64,000 nucleotides of DNA from Rhodospirillaceae bacterium (GTDB taxonomy: Bacteria > Pseudomonadota > Alphaproteobacteria > Rhodospirillales > Rhodospirillaceae): contig JAVJSV010000011.1 in the NCBI GenBank assembly GCA_040219235.1, positions 744,001-808,000 of the forward strand, in the 5' to 3' direction. A program made the position numbers and the translations under genes. Below, piece by piece: positions 17,828 through 26,198 of the stretch (the stretch's first letter is position 1; each line of letters begins with the position of its first letter). A model generated the notes under the pieces. That model did not search any database, was not told the DNA's origin, and saw nothing but the letters and a program-made list of their open reading frames with translations.

Positions 17828-18283
17828 ATGAAACGCGTTGTAATAGCTTTGATCTGCGGCAGTGTTTTTGGGGTTGGGTTAACACTGTCAGAGATGGTGA
17901 ACCCTGCAAAAGTACTCAATTTTCTGGACGTCTTCGGCACATGGGACCCCAGCCTGATTTTGGTCTTGGGTGGGGCCGTTGTCACAACTTTTATTGGCTA
18001 TCAATTGGTTCTCAAGCGCGCGTCACCGATTTTCTCTGATGCCTTCCAACTCCCGACCGCAAAGGATTTTGACTCCCGCCTTGTGACCGGCGCAATCCTC
18101 TTTGGTGTTGGGTGGGGGCTGGTCGGCTTTTGTCCTGGCCCAGCCCTCACAGCTTTGCTGATTGGCGGTGAGCCTGTCGTCTATCTTGTTTTATCGATGA
18201 TTGTCGGCATGTTTTTGGCGGATCAACTGTTCTCCCCAAAGGTCCAAAAACCACATCATCGTCACTCCAAAAGCCGACCTTAG
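17828..18283 (+). CDS. pmpB: YeeE/YedE family sulfur transporter, second half
   Basis: This 151-residue membrane protein is the second half of the split YeeE/YedE transporter. The signature GLTLSEMVNPAKVLNFLDVFGTWDPSL is near residues 15-42, and GWGLVGFCPGPALTAL (about 97-112) carries the second conserved Cys. It starts one base after pmpA, and an open frame beginning at 17807 overlaps pmpA but only the ATG at 17828 gives a normal helix start. Together with pmpA and the persulfide dioxygenase it should handle uptake or export of sulfane sulfur. The charged, His-rich C-terminal tail is not part of the conserved family. Confidence 0.85.
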   Translation: MKRVVIALICGSVFGVGLTLSEMVNPAKVLNFLDVFGTWDPSLILVLGGAVVTTFIGYQLVLKRASPIFSDAFQLPTAKDFDSRLVTGAILFGVGWGLVGFCPGPALTALLIGGEPVVYLVLSMIVGMFLADQLFSPKVQKPHHRHSKSRP

Positions 18284-18590
18284 AGTCCGTCCAACATCCC
18301 GGCGAGGTCGCCGTCACCGATCCAGCGGATTTTTTACAGGCCGGTTTTGAAGGACTGTTTGACGGCCTATTTGACGGTCATGGAGTCTGATCCTTCTGAT
18401 GATGTGCGTGTTTGTTTGATTTATTAATATTAGAATCATTCCAGTCTAGCTTGTGAGGTGGGGTCAAGCCCCGGCGTTTGCAGTATATTTGGATCAACAG
18501 GTGAACATCTTTTGAGGCCCGTTTAAGGGGACTCAGTGCCGCCTCCAACGTATGGTAGCGTATTCGCGTCTTTGAGAGGGAGCACACGCA
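18284..18590 (+). other. Non-coding stretch between pmpB and DUF1838 array
   Basis: 307 bases with no convincing gene. The first 100 bases read as coding-like sequence in a different frame from pmpB (ending around a repeated GLFDG segment at about 18390), which may be a relic of a longer C terminus. The second half is AT-richer and probably holds the promoter of the DUF1838 array; its last bases carry a GAGAGGGAG ribosome site. Confidence 0.5.
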
Positions 18591-19691
18591 ATGACAGATG
18601 CAACGGGGCCAAACGGCAATATAGAAGTCCGCACCGGTTTGGTGGTCGAGGATTACGATAGTCTCGGCGGTCCGGCCACCAGCCTCAGCCGCCGTCAGGC
18701 CTTGGGAGCAGGCATGGCGGGAGCGGGCCTAGCTGGAGCCGGCATGGGCGGCGCAATGGCCGGCCTCGGCATGGCAAGTGGCGCAAGCGCGGCCACGCCT
18801 GATCTTAACAAACGGATTGAGAACGCGTCGCTAACCGGTCCTTACCTCGATCTCACCACGCCCGAAGGCAATATGATCGCCATGGCGCGAATCGATTCCG
18901 ACATCGACATGAAAACCACCACTTATGGCTGGTACGACGGCTTGGTCATGGGGGTTGCCCCGGGCGGTCCCGTCAAAAACATCTGCGGCTTTAAAGGCAT
19001 GAGTTGCAAGCGTCTGATTCCCTATGAAGAAGGCACCGGCTATCGCAAATTGCTGCGCGAAGTGGGCTTCTACTACGACCTCGCCACCGGTGAGATTTTA
19101 GAAGAAATGGTCAACCCCTACACCGATGAAAAAGTCCGTGTCGTGCATGTGGCCAATGATCCCTTTAACGGCATCATCCGCGATGTGGTGCCGCCCGGCC
19201 CATCTTACGGCGGTCTCAATGCAGAGAAGCGCGAACCCAAGCCGTTCCTGTTGGACTGGCAGATCAAGGACGAGTGGTTACTGTTCCAGCGCCACATTCA
19301 TCTTTACTACAAGAACGCCCTCGATCCCGAAAAATGGGTGCGGGAAAGTGCCGGTCCCATGAACCGGGTGTCAGAATTGTTCTATCATGTGCATTCGCTG
19401 GATCAGGTGCAGAACGAAGAATTGACCCATGTTTACGGCACCGGCACCTGGGCGCGCATTACGCCCTGGTTGCCGTGGATGCTGATGGGGCAAGCGCCAG
19501 GGCATGTGGTGTATCAAACCTTTATGGGCAGCCGTCATTCGCTGGATGATATTCCTCAGGACATTGTTGAATATACGGCGAAAAATTATCCGAAATATTT
19601 AGAAGCGCCGGATGTGTGGGAAGAACCATCACTCTCCTCCATTGAGCGTTACTCCCGCGAGCAGGAACCTGCGTTGCCGGGTGGTGTTTAG
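18591..19691 (+). CDS. DUF1838 family secreted protein, long subtype (array member 1)
   Basis: A 366-residue exported protein and the first of three tandem paralogues. The twin-arginine-like signal is unusually far in (SLSRRQALGAG, residues 32-42) and is followed by a Gly/Ala/Met-rich hydrophobic stretch ending near ASAATP. The body shares with the gene at 3136 TTYGWYDGLVMGVAPGGPV, ICGFKGM, GEILEEMVNPYTDEKVRVV, ESAGPMNRVSE and ARITPWLPWMLMGQAPG. It ends in the SLSSIERYSREQEPALPGGV signature. Of the array it is closest to the gene at 3136, both keeping NPYTDEK where the other two have NPFTGEK. A palindromic repeat separates it from the second member. Confidence 0.86.
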   Translation: MTDATGPNGNIEVRTGLVVEDYDSLGGPATSLSRRQALGAGMAGAGLAGAGMGGAMAGLGMASGASAATPDLNKRIENASLTGPYLDLTTPEGNMIAMARIDSDIDMKTTTYGWYDGLVMGVAPGGPVKNICGFKGMSCKRLIPYEEGTGYRKLLREVGFYYDLATGEILEEMVNPYTDEKVRVVHVANDPFNGIIRDVVPPGPSYGGLNAEKREPKPFLLDWQIKDEWLLFQRHIHLYYKNALDPEKWVRESAGPMNRVSELFYHVHSLDQVQNEELTHVYGTGTWARITPWLPWMLMGQAPGHVVYQTFMGSRHSLDDIPQDIVEYTAKNYPKYLEAPDVWEEPSLSSIERYSREQEPALPGGV

Positions 19692-19703
19692 GATAAATTC
19701 AAA

Positions 19704-19798
19704 CTGTCATGCTCGGATTTAGTCCGAGCATCCAGGGTCATTAACGAAAATCGTGGTTGTTGTCCTGGACCCTCGGAACAAGCCCGAGGGTGACATAG
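19704..19798. repeat. Palindromic intergenic repeat with two hairpins
   Basis: Two strong hairpins, GCTCGGA-TTTAG-TCCGAGC (19711-19728) and CCCTCGG-AACAAG-CCCGAGGG (about 19770-19790), are enclosed by TGTCA (19705) and TGACA (19793-19797) ends. This resembles a class of palindromic units scattered between genes in many alphaproteobacteria. If read as protein it gives the familiar VVVLDPRNKPEG nonsense, so it should not be added to the next gene. Confidence 0.75.
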
Positions 19799-19815
19799 TG
19801 AGAAGAGGAAATATT

Positions 19816-20838
19816 ATGACCAAATCAAATCAGCCGAATGAAGCCGCCGCCATCGAAGGTGCGCCCATCGAAGTCGCAATCGACCGCCGAGCAGCATTAG
19901 CAACTGGCCTCGCTGCCGGGTTCCTTCCCGCCGCAGCCATGGCCGCGACCGATGCCACCGGCGGTGCCTCGCTTACGGGGCCGACCTATGATCTCACAAC
20001 AGCCTATGGCAACGTCGAAGCCTACGCCAAGGCGACCTCAAATCTGGATATGAAATCCACGCACTACGGTTGGATTGACGGGCATGTCATGGGCGTTGCG
20101 CCCGGCGGGCCGATCCGCACCTTCTGTGGCTTTCGCGGTTTGGGCGTGACGCGCTTGATCCCGCTGGAAGGCGAGCACGGTTATCGTCGTTTGCTGCGTG
20201 AGGTTGTGTTTTACACTGATCTGGAAACCGGCGAGATTCTGGAAGAGATGGAAAATCCGTTCACCGGCGAAAAAGTGCGTGTGGTGCCCGTCGCCAACGA
20301 TCCGTTTAACCGCATCATCAGAGAGTCTGAACTGAGCCGGCCGACCTTTGGTGGCCTCAACACCGATGAAAAGTTGGAGCCGAAGCCATTCATCCTCAAC
20401 TGGAAAGCCTTTGGCGACCGGCTGATGATGGAGCGTCACATCAACCTCTATTATCCCAATGCGCTCGATCCCAAAACATGGGTGCGCGAAAGTGCCGGGC
20501 CGATGAACCAGGTGACAGAAACCTATGTGATGAACATGAGTCTCAAGGATATTCAGAATCCAGACCTGACCACCGTCGACAGCACCACCGTCTGGGGCCG
20601 CCATACGCCGTGGCTACCGTGGATGCTCATGGGCCAAGCCCCCGGTCATTGCTTGTACAACGTGATGGCTGCCAGCATGCACTCGCTCGAGGAAGCGCCA
20701 GACCAGCGCATCATCGAATATATTGCTAAGAACTACACCAAATTCCTGGACGCCCCGACCGAGTGGGAAGAGCCTTCCCTGTCGTCTCTGGAATGGTATG
20801 CCCGAGAGCAAACTCCCGCACCCCCAGGCGGTGTCTAA
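19816..20838 (+). CDS. DUF1838 family secreted protein, long subtype (array member 2)
   Basis: A 340-residue exported protein. The ATG at 19816 is chosen because AGAAGAGGA lies just upstream; the open frame extends back through a palindromic repeat to a GTG at 19753, which is not a credible start. The signal has DRRAALATGLAAG (residues 23-35) and ends near AAMAATD. The body carries HYGWIDGHVMGVAPGGPI, FCGFRGLG, GEILEEMENPFTGEKVRVVPVANDPFN, ESAGPMNQVTETY, HTPWLPWMLMGQAPGHCLYN and the SLSSLEWYAREQTPAPPGGV ending. It is closest to array member 3, sharing MENPFTGEK and HCLYN. Function is unknown. Confidence 0.87.
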   Translation: MTKSNQPNEAAAIEGAPIEVAIDRRAALATGLAAGFLPAAAMAATDATGGASLTGPTYDLTTAYGNVEAYAKATSNLDMKSTHYGWIDGHVMGVAPGGPIRTFCGFRGLGVTRLIPLEGEHGYRRLLREVVFYTDLETGEILEEMENPFTGEKVRVVPVANDPFNRIIRESELSRPTFGGLNTDEKLEPKPFILNWKAFGDRLMMERHINLYYPNALDPKTWVRESAGPMNQVTETYVMNMSLKDIQNPDLTTVDSTTVWGRHTPWLPWMLMGQAPGHCLYNVMAASMHSLEEAPDQRIIEYIAKNYTKFLDAPTEWEEPSLSSLEWYAREQTPAPPGGV

Positions 20839-20889
20839 GCTCTGACCTGAACTATTTGATTCACAGCCAGTCTTGAAAGGCCAATTGTA

Positions 20890-21903
20890 ATGTCTGAGAA
20901 AAAACTCATCGAAAGTGTGCTGGACCGCAGATCCGCACTCGCCGCGGGAATGGCCTTTACCGGCCTGCCAGCTCTGAATGCCGTTATATCGCCGAGTGCC
21001 GCAAATGCCGCTACGGCCGGTCCCGACAGTTCTTGGTTGCGTGGCCCAACCCATGACCTGACGACGGGACGCGGTAACGTTGATGCCTACCTCAAGCTCA
21101 CGTCTAACCTGGATATGGAATCCACACACTTCGGTTGGATCGAAGGCTACGTCATGGGGGTCGCACCAGGTGGCGCGGTCAGAAACATTTGCGGCTTCCG
21201 GGGACTCGGCTGTAACCGCTTGCTCCCTTACGAAGGCGATGAGTACGGATATCGGCGTGTGTTACGTGAAATCGTGTTTTACACCGATCTCGAAACCGGT
21301 GAGATTCTGGAGGAAATGGAGAACCCGTTCACCGGAGAAAAGGTGCGCGTGGTGCCGGTCGCCAACGATCCCTTCAACGCAATCTTCAAAGATGTCTGGC
21401 CAGACCCACCGTCATACGGTGGCCTCAACACAGAGAAGCGTGAGCCACGTCCGTTCATTCTCAACTGGCAGCAAATCGGCCAGCACGCGATGATGGAAAT
21501 CCACGTGCATCTTTATTACCCCAACGCTCTTGATCCTCAGAAGTGGGTACGCGAGAGCTCTGGCCCGATGAACCGGGTGACAGAAACCTTTAACTATTCG
21601 TTCTCTCAAGCGGATCTGCAGAACCCTGACCTGACCACGATTCCCAGCACGGGTGTTTGGGGGCGGGTCACGCCATGGCTCCCATGGATGTTGATGGGGC
21701 AGGCCCCAGGTCATTGCCTTTACAACTGCAACTTTGCGGATGTGAAGAGCCCTGAAGAAATGCCGGATCAGAAGATCATAGAGCATATCGCCAAGAACTA
21801 TCCGAAGTTCTTAGATGCGCCGACAGAATGGGAAGAGCCATCTTTGTCCTCCCTGGAATGGTACGCCCGCGAGCAAGAACCCGCCCCACCGGGAGGTGTT
21901 TAA
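20890..21903 (+). CDS. DUF1838 family secreted protein, long subtype (array member 3)
   Basis: A 337-residue exported protein, 51 bases after array member 2 and probably on the same transcript. The twin-arginine-like signal is DRRSALAAGMAFTG (residues 12-25), ending near ANAATA. It shares FGWIEGYVMGVAPGGAV, ICGFRGLGCNRLLP, MENPFTGEKVRVVPVANDPFN, ESSGPMNRVTETF, RVTPWLPWMLMGQAPGHCLYN and SLSSLEWYAREQEPAPPGGV with its neighbours, making members 2 and 3 the youngest-looking duplication. A large imperfect stem-loop follows the stop. Function is unknown. Confidence 0.87.
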   Translation: MSEKKLIESVLDRRSALAAGMAFTGLPALNAVISPSAANAATAGPDSSWLRGPTHDLTTGRGNVDAYLKLTSNLDMESTHFGWIEGYVMGVAPGGAVRNICGFRGLGCNRLLPYEGDEYGYRRVLREIVFYTDLETGEILEEMENPFTGEKVRVVPVANDPFNAIFKDVWPDPPSYGGLNTEKREPRPFILNWQQIGQHAMMEIHVHLYYPNALDPQKWVRESSGPMNRVTETFNYSFSQADLQNPDLTTIPSTGVWGRVTPWLPWMLMGQAPGHCLYNCNFADVKSPEEMPDQKIIEHIAKNYPKFLDAPTEWEEPSLSSLEWYAREQEPAPPGGV

Positions 21904-21905
21904 CA

Positions 21906-21979
21906 GCGCACGCATAGTGAAATTGCAGCCAAGTGTGGGCGTGCTTAACACGGCTGCAATTTCAGGGCGTGGCGTGCGC
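21906..21979. promoter_or_regulatory. Large interrupted inverted repeat after the DUF1838 array
   Basis: A perfect 13-bp inverted repeat (TGAAATTGCAGCC at 21918-21930 with its complement at 21952-21964, 21-base loop) is framed by a second perfect 8-bp pair (GCGCACGC at 21906-21913 and GCGTGCGC at 21972-21979). No T-run follows on the plus strand, so it is not a standard terminator. It may be an mRNA-stabilising structure, a processing site or a small repeat element. Confidence 0.6.
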
Positions 21980-22028
21980 AAAAACAAAAGGCTGCATGTG
22001 TTAAAATAAAGTCATGGAGGGCGGCGTC

Positions 22029-23036
22029 ATGAAGCTAAGATCAATCGTGATGACTCCTTTGGCCGCACAGTCTGGCGCGGCACTGGTTGCGCTGGTCTTG
22101 GGGGTGATCTCAGGGCCAGCGTGTGTTGAGGCCGCTGCACCGGGTGAGTCTTTCCAAGACTGCGATACCTGCCCGGAGATGGTCGTCGTGCCCGCCGGGC
22201 AGTTCATTATGGGGACCGCAGAGTCAGAGGCCGGGCGGCTGAGCAATGAAGGCCCGCAGCGCGAAGTCACGATTTCAAGGGCCTTCGCGGTTTCCAAATA
22301 TGAAATCACCATTGGTCAATACCGGCAATTTAGCGAAGAAACCAATCGCGGCGTTAGAAACAACAATTGTGTGGTTGTGACCGGCCTGCGCGGCGGTGAG
22401 CCGGTGCAAGGTAAAAGCTGGGAAGACCCAAATTATGTGGTCGGCGAAGATCACCCCGTTGCCTGTATCAGTTGGAATGACTCCCAAGATTTTGTCGACT
22501 GGCTGACCAAAAAAACCGGCAAGCCCTATCGACTGTTAAGCGAAGCCGAATGGGAGTATGCGGCGCGCGCGGGCACCAGCACGCGGTATTCCTTTGGGAA
22601 TGATGAAGTTGAGCTTTGCGACTACGGCAATGTTCCAGACCTGACGGCAAAAGCGGAGATGGCAACAAAAGACGGCTGGTCCCCTTGGCTGTATGTTGAC
22701 TGTGACGATGGCTATGGCCTGCGGTCAGCGCCTGTCGGAACGTACAAGCCAAACGCTTTTGGCCTCTACGATATGCATGGCAACGTGTGGGAGTGGGTGG
22801 AAGATTGCTACTATGAGAGTTTTGCCGGTGCGCCGAAAGACGGCTCTGTTTGGGGCTCAGACGACGCCTGTGTGCATGTCGTGCGGGGCGGAAGTTTAAG
22901 TGCACCTGTGAGCGCGAGCCGTTCGGCCATGCGCTTCGGGGGTACGACAGAGCTGCGCGGACCTGCGGCAGAGAAAGCGCCTAAAGAGTGGCACAACTTT
23001 AATTTGGGTTTACGCATTGCCAGAGGCGTTAACTAA
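22029..23036 (+). CDS. SUMF1/FGE-like secreted protein (formylglycine-generating enzyme fold)
   Basis: A 335-residue protein with a signal peptide (hydrophobic stretch to about CVEAAAPG). The body is the FGE-sulfatase fold: MVVVPAGQFIMGTAESEAGR, ISRAFAVSKYEITIGQYRQF, HPVACISWNDSQDFVDWLTKKTGKPYRLLSEAEWEYAARAG, DMHGNVWEWVEDCYYES and a final VRGGSLSAPVSASRSAMRFG with GLRIARG. True FGEs convert a sulfatase Cys to formylglycine; many homologues have other roles, and no sulfatase gene is nearby. The ATG at 22029 is preferred over 22014 because GGAGGG lies seven bases upstream. It may share the DUF1838 array transcript. Confidence 0.87.
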   Translation: MKLRSIVMTPLAAQSGAALVALVLGVISGPACVEAAAPGESFQDCDTCPEMVVVPAGQFIMGTAESEAGRLSNEGPQREVTISRAFAVSKYEITIGQYRQFSEETNRGVRNNNCVVVTGLRGGEPVQGKSWEDPNYVVGEDHPVACISWNDSQDFVDWLTKKTGKPYRLLSEAEWEYAARAGTSTRYSFGNDEVELCDYGNVPDLTAKAEMATKDGWSPWLYVDCDDGYGLRSAPVGTYKPNAFGLYDMHGNVWEWVEDCYYESFAGAPKDGSVWGSDDACVHVVRGGSLSAPVSASRSAMRFGGTTELRGPAAEKAPKEWHNFNLGLRIARGVN

Positions 23037-23085
23037 GGGCGCGAGACCCGGCTGCGTCACCAACAGTAATAACAATTCGCATCTA

Positions 23086-23114
23086 AAAAGGGCCACTCAA
23101 AGAGCGGCCCTTTT
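23086..23114 (+). terminator. Terminator after the FGE-like gene
   Basis: A perfect 9-bp stem (AAAAGGGCC with GGCCCTTTT) and an 11-base loop, ending in four T residues, 50 bases past the stop of the FGE-like gene. The A-rich left arm means it could also act on the other strand. Confidence 0.75.
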
Positions 23115-23254
23115 GATTCGTGCGGACGCTAACGGGCTTAAGAAACGCCGCGCGAACTACAGGTTTTCTACACGGTGGAGCCGGGGGAAGCAAAGGGGGA
23201 TGTGGGAACAAACCCAAATAAATTCCTTGCAATATCAATGTTGTACAGGTTCGC

Positions 23255-23285
23255 AAAAGGGCCGCCCTTTGTGGGGGCGGCCCTT
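23255..23285 (-). terminator. Terminator after the TonB receptor gene
   Basis: A perfect 11-bp stem (AAGGGCCGCCC with GGGCGGCCCTT, seven-base loop) is followed on the minus strand by a short T-run. It lies about 100 bases past the receptor stop. Confidence 0.75.
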
Positions 23286-23381
23286 CCCGTGTCGATCCGG
23301 CGGGTGGTCCATCACGACAGCGGTAACACGGTTACGTGCTCCGTGTGTGGCGAATCGTGGTGATGCCCTGGGCGCCGGCGC

Positions 23382-26198
23382 TTAGTAGGTAAACCGCACA
23401 CCCGCTTTCGCTGTGAACGAGTATTCTTCGTACTGCAGCAAGCGGTCGGAGACCGGGCCGCGCTGGAAGGCCACATAAGGTTCGTCGGTGATGTTGATCA
23501 ACTCGGCAAACACCTGGAACTGATCGGTCACGCGGTACTTGGCGCTGGCATCCAGTTGGAAATGGCTCTTCACAAAGCGGTCTTCATCCGGGCTGCCGGC
23601 CAACTCGTCCAGGTAGCTTGAACGGTAGGCTCCGGCCAAGCGCAACGACAGCGGGCCTTTCTCATAGCCCAATGTGGTGTTGAAGGTATGCTTGGAACTG
23701 GCCGGCAGATCAATCTTGCGGCCGTCAACCGTTCCTTCGCTGTCGGTGAAGGTGTAGTTAAAGCCCACCAGCACGCCGTCCCATGGCCCGGGCAGGAAGT
23801 CCATGACCTGCTGATAACCGAACTCTGCACCAAACACTTCAGCGGACTCGCCGTTCACCGGAATGGTGGCTTCATCGGCAAAGATGCCGTTAAAGGTCAG
23901 GTTGTCCACTTCGGTGATGGCGATGAAGTCTTTGATGTCTTTGTAGAACAGGCCGCCCTGCAAAACCCCGGCGTTGTTAAAGTACCACTCAACGCTGACG
24001 TCGCCGTTCCAGGCTTTGTAGGGGCGTAAGTTGGGGTCGCCAAACTCGCCTTCACGTTCGCCGTCATCGTTTTCCTCAATCACAAACCGCGGCGCGATCT
24101 GGCCGATGTTCGGGCGCACCACACTGCGATAGAGGCCGGCGCGCAGCAGCACGTCATTCTCGGTTTCGTAGGTCAGGTTCACACTTGGCAGCCAGTTGGT
24201 GTAGCTGTTGTCAAAGGTGTTTGGCGTGACGAACACGGTGTCCTCATCCAACTCAACACCGTTGCGGGTGCCGCCTTCTTCCACCAGCTCAACAAGGCTG
24301 CCGTTGATGTCATCTTTGGTGTGTTCAACGCGCACACCGCCGATGGCCTTCAAAGACCCATTGTCGTAGCGGCCCATGATGTAGCCGGCGTAGATGTCTT
24401 CATCGACACTAAAGTCCGCCGTGGCAGAGTCGAACACGCCGTCAATGTCGTCATTGTCAAACGCCGACAGGTTGCCGTTGATCAGCTCACGCAGGGCGAG
24501 CGGATCAACTTGCGGCGCAATGTTCGCCAGGCCGTAAGTGCCGGAGGTGGCAAATTGGGCCAGGGTGGTGTCTTCCAACGGACCATCGCTGAGGAATTCC
24601 ACATTAAAGTCGTACTGCTTTTGACGCAGGCGCGCCTTGCCGCCGAATTTGAGGTCCATCACGGCGCCATCGTCGAGCACAAATTGACGCGTTAAGTCCA
24701 GCTTTGCACCCCATTCCTCGTCGGTTGAGTCGGACAGGATTGTGCGCTCAATCTGATCGAACTCATAAGTGTTGGGGTCGGCAAAAGCCGCTTGACCGGC
24801 GATGATATTAAAGGACGGCAGTTTGTAATCGGAGTAATCGAAGGTCACGCCGAGCTGGCCTGGTTCTTCAAACGCAGCCACATAGGTGGTGGGATCAAGC
24901 GAGCCGTTTTCCAGTTCGCTGGCCTTGGAGTATGAGCCTGAGTATTCAAACGTCCAGGCGTCTTTGAACGTCTCACCGCCGGTGACCAGGGAGTAAATTT
25001 TCTGCACTTCAAAGCGGTCTTTGATGTCCCGCTCGATTTCAATTTCGCCATCGTCGGACAGGAAGGTCGCGGTGGTTGCCGTGCCGCTTGAGGGCTCTTC
25101 GTCCAGCTTAAAGATCAGGCGGCCGCGGAATTCCTGATCGCCGAAACGGCTGTAGAGGCCGCGCGCGTACAACTCAGTGTTTTCGCTGGGGCGCAGGTCC
25201 ATCGACAGCGAAGCCCCAAGGCGCGAGCGGCGCACGTCATAGTCACGATATTGAATTTCATCGGCATAGGTCACGCCGTCGTCAGTGGTGTCCCAGCCTT
25301 CCGGCTCGATGTTGTCGGTCGAGAACGAGCGGCGGTAGTATGACAGACCGCCGGACACGCCGAACTTTTCACTGAACGCATGGCTGAAGTCGACGCCGCC
25401 TTTGGGCGACAGCTTATCATTCAGGTCGTTGTAAGAGCCTTCCAGCGTGCCGCCGAAAAAGGTGCCCTCGCGATCAAACGCGCTGGTGGTGTTGATTTCA
25501 ATGGACGCACCGATGGTGTCGGCATCCATGTCCGGGGTCAGGGTTTTGGTAATCTCAATGGACTCAATCAGTTCAGAGGGAATCACGTCCAGCGCCACCG
25601 AGCGCACGTCGCTCTCCGGGGCCGGCACGCGCGCACCGTTGATGGACGCGGAGTTCAGGTTAGGGTCAAGCCCGCGCACGGCAATAAACCGGCCTTCGCC
25701 CTGGTCATTCAGCACGTTCACACCGGTCACTCGGCGCACGGATTCCGCCACGTTCTGGTCCGGGAACTGGCCGATGGAATCGCGGGTCAGGATTGACTTA
25801 ACCGTATCAGCCGCACGCTGCCGCGACAGGGAGTTAGAAACATTCGCGATCTGGCCGACGACGATCACTTCTTCAATGGCCGTGCCTAAGCTGGCGTCTG
25901 CCGTGGTGATGCCGTCGCCGCTCACCACAAGCTGCTGCTCCAGAACATCCGCATTAATATAAGTAATGCGCAAGGTGTAAGTGCCGGGCTCGACATCCGC
26001 AAAGCGGTAGCTGCCGTTTTGAGCTGTTGATGTGCGGCGGTTGAGCTCAACAATTTCAACCCGTGCGCCGGACAATGACGTAACGCCCGCCGTGTCACTC
26101 ACCCGCCCGATGACGGTGGCCGCCTCAGCCGCAAATGGAACACCAGCAAACAATGCGATGGCTGCGGCAGACGCCCGCAACGAAGTCTTAAACGACAT
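23382..26198 (-). CDS. TonB-dependent receptor (Xanthomonas/Caulobacter type) with carboxypeptidase-like N-terminal domain
   Basis: A 938-residue outer-membrane active transporter. In order: signal peptide (ending AAEAAT), a carboxypeptidase regulatory-like beta-sandwich (about residues 28-105, ISGARVEIVELNR to LRITYIN), the TonB plug (EEVIVVGQ near residue 110, then SIGQFPDQNVAESVRRVTGV, FIAVRGLDPNLNSASING, IESIEITKTLTPDMDADTIGASIEI) and a 22-strand-type barrel ending in aromatic FTY. This subfamily imports organic ligands. It is divergent from a phytase gene, the pairing seen for phytate use in related bacteria, so phytate or its breakdown products are the likely substrate (inferred). Confidence 0.93.
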   Translation of the reverse strand: MSFKTSLRASAAAIALFAGVPFAAEAATVIGRVSDTAGVTSLSGARVEIVELNRRTSTAQNGSYRFADVEPGTYTLRITYINADVLEQQLVVSGDGITTADASLGTAIEEVIVVGQIANVSNSLSRQRAADTVKSILTRDSIGQFPDQNVAESVRRVTGVNVLNDQGEGRFIAVRGLDPNLNSASINGARVPAPESDVRSVALDVIPSELIESIEITKTLTPDMDADTIGASIEINTTSAFDREGTFFGGTLEGSYNDLNDKLSPKGGVDFSHAFSEKFGVSGGLSYYRRSFSTDNIEPEGWDTTDDGVTYADEIQYRDYDVRRSRLGASLSMDLRPSENTELYARGLYSRFGDQEFRGRLIFKLDEEPSSGTATTATFLSDDGEIEIERDIKDRFEVQKIYSLVTGGETFKDAWTFEYSGSYSKASELENGSLDPTTYVAAFEEPGQLGVTFDYSDYKLPSFNIIAGQAAFADPNTYEFDQIERTILSDSTDEEWGAKLDLTRQFVLDDGAVMDLKFGGKARLRQKQYDFNVEFLSDGPLEDTTLAQFATSGTYGLANIAPQVDPLALRELINGNLSAFDNDDIDGVFDSATADFSVDEDIYAGYIMGRYDNGSLKAIGGVRVEHTKDDINGSLVELVEEGGTRNGVELDEDTVFVTPNTFDNSYTNWLPSVNLTYETENDVLLRAGLYRSVVRPNIGQIAPRFVIEENDDGEREGEFGDPNLRPYKAWNGDVSVEWYFNNAGVLQGGLFYKDIKDFIAITEVDNLTFNGIFADEATIPVNGESAEVFGAEFGYQQVMDFLPGPWDGVLVGFNYTFTDSEGTVDGRKIDLPASSKHTFNTTLGYEKGPLSLRLAGAYRSSYLDELAGSPDEDRFVKSHFQLDASAKYRVTDQFQVFAELINITDEPYVAFQRGPVSDRLLQYEEYSFTAKAGVRFTY

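Larger units (their letters stand above)
23037..23381. other. Intergenic stretch with two terminators between convergent genes
   Basis: 345 bases between the FGE-like gene and the end of the TonB receptor gene. It holds two terminator hairpins (listed separately) and otherwise no gene that I can support. Confidence 0.6.

Noticed and set aside
19753-19815. N-terminal extension of DUF1838 array member 2 from a GTG
   Set aside because: It reads through the palindromic repeat (VVVLDPRNKPEG-type sequence); ATG at 19816 has a ribosome site.
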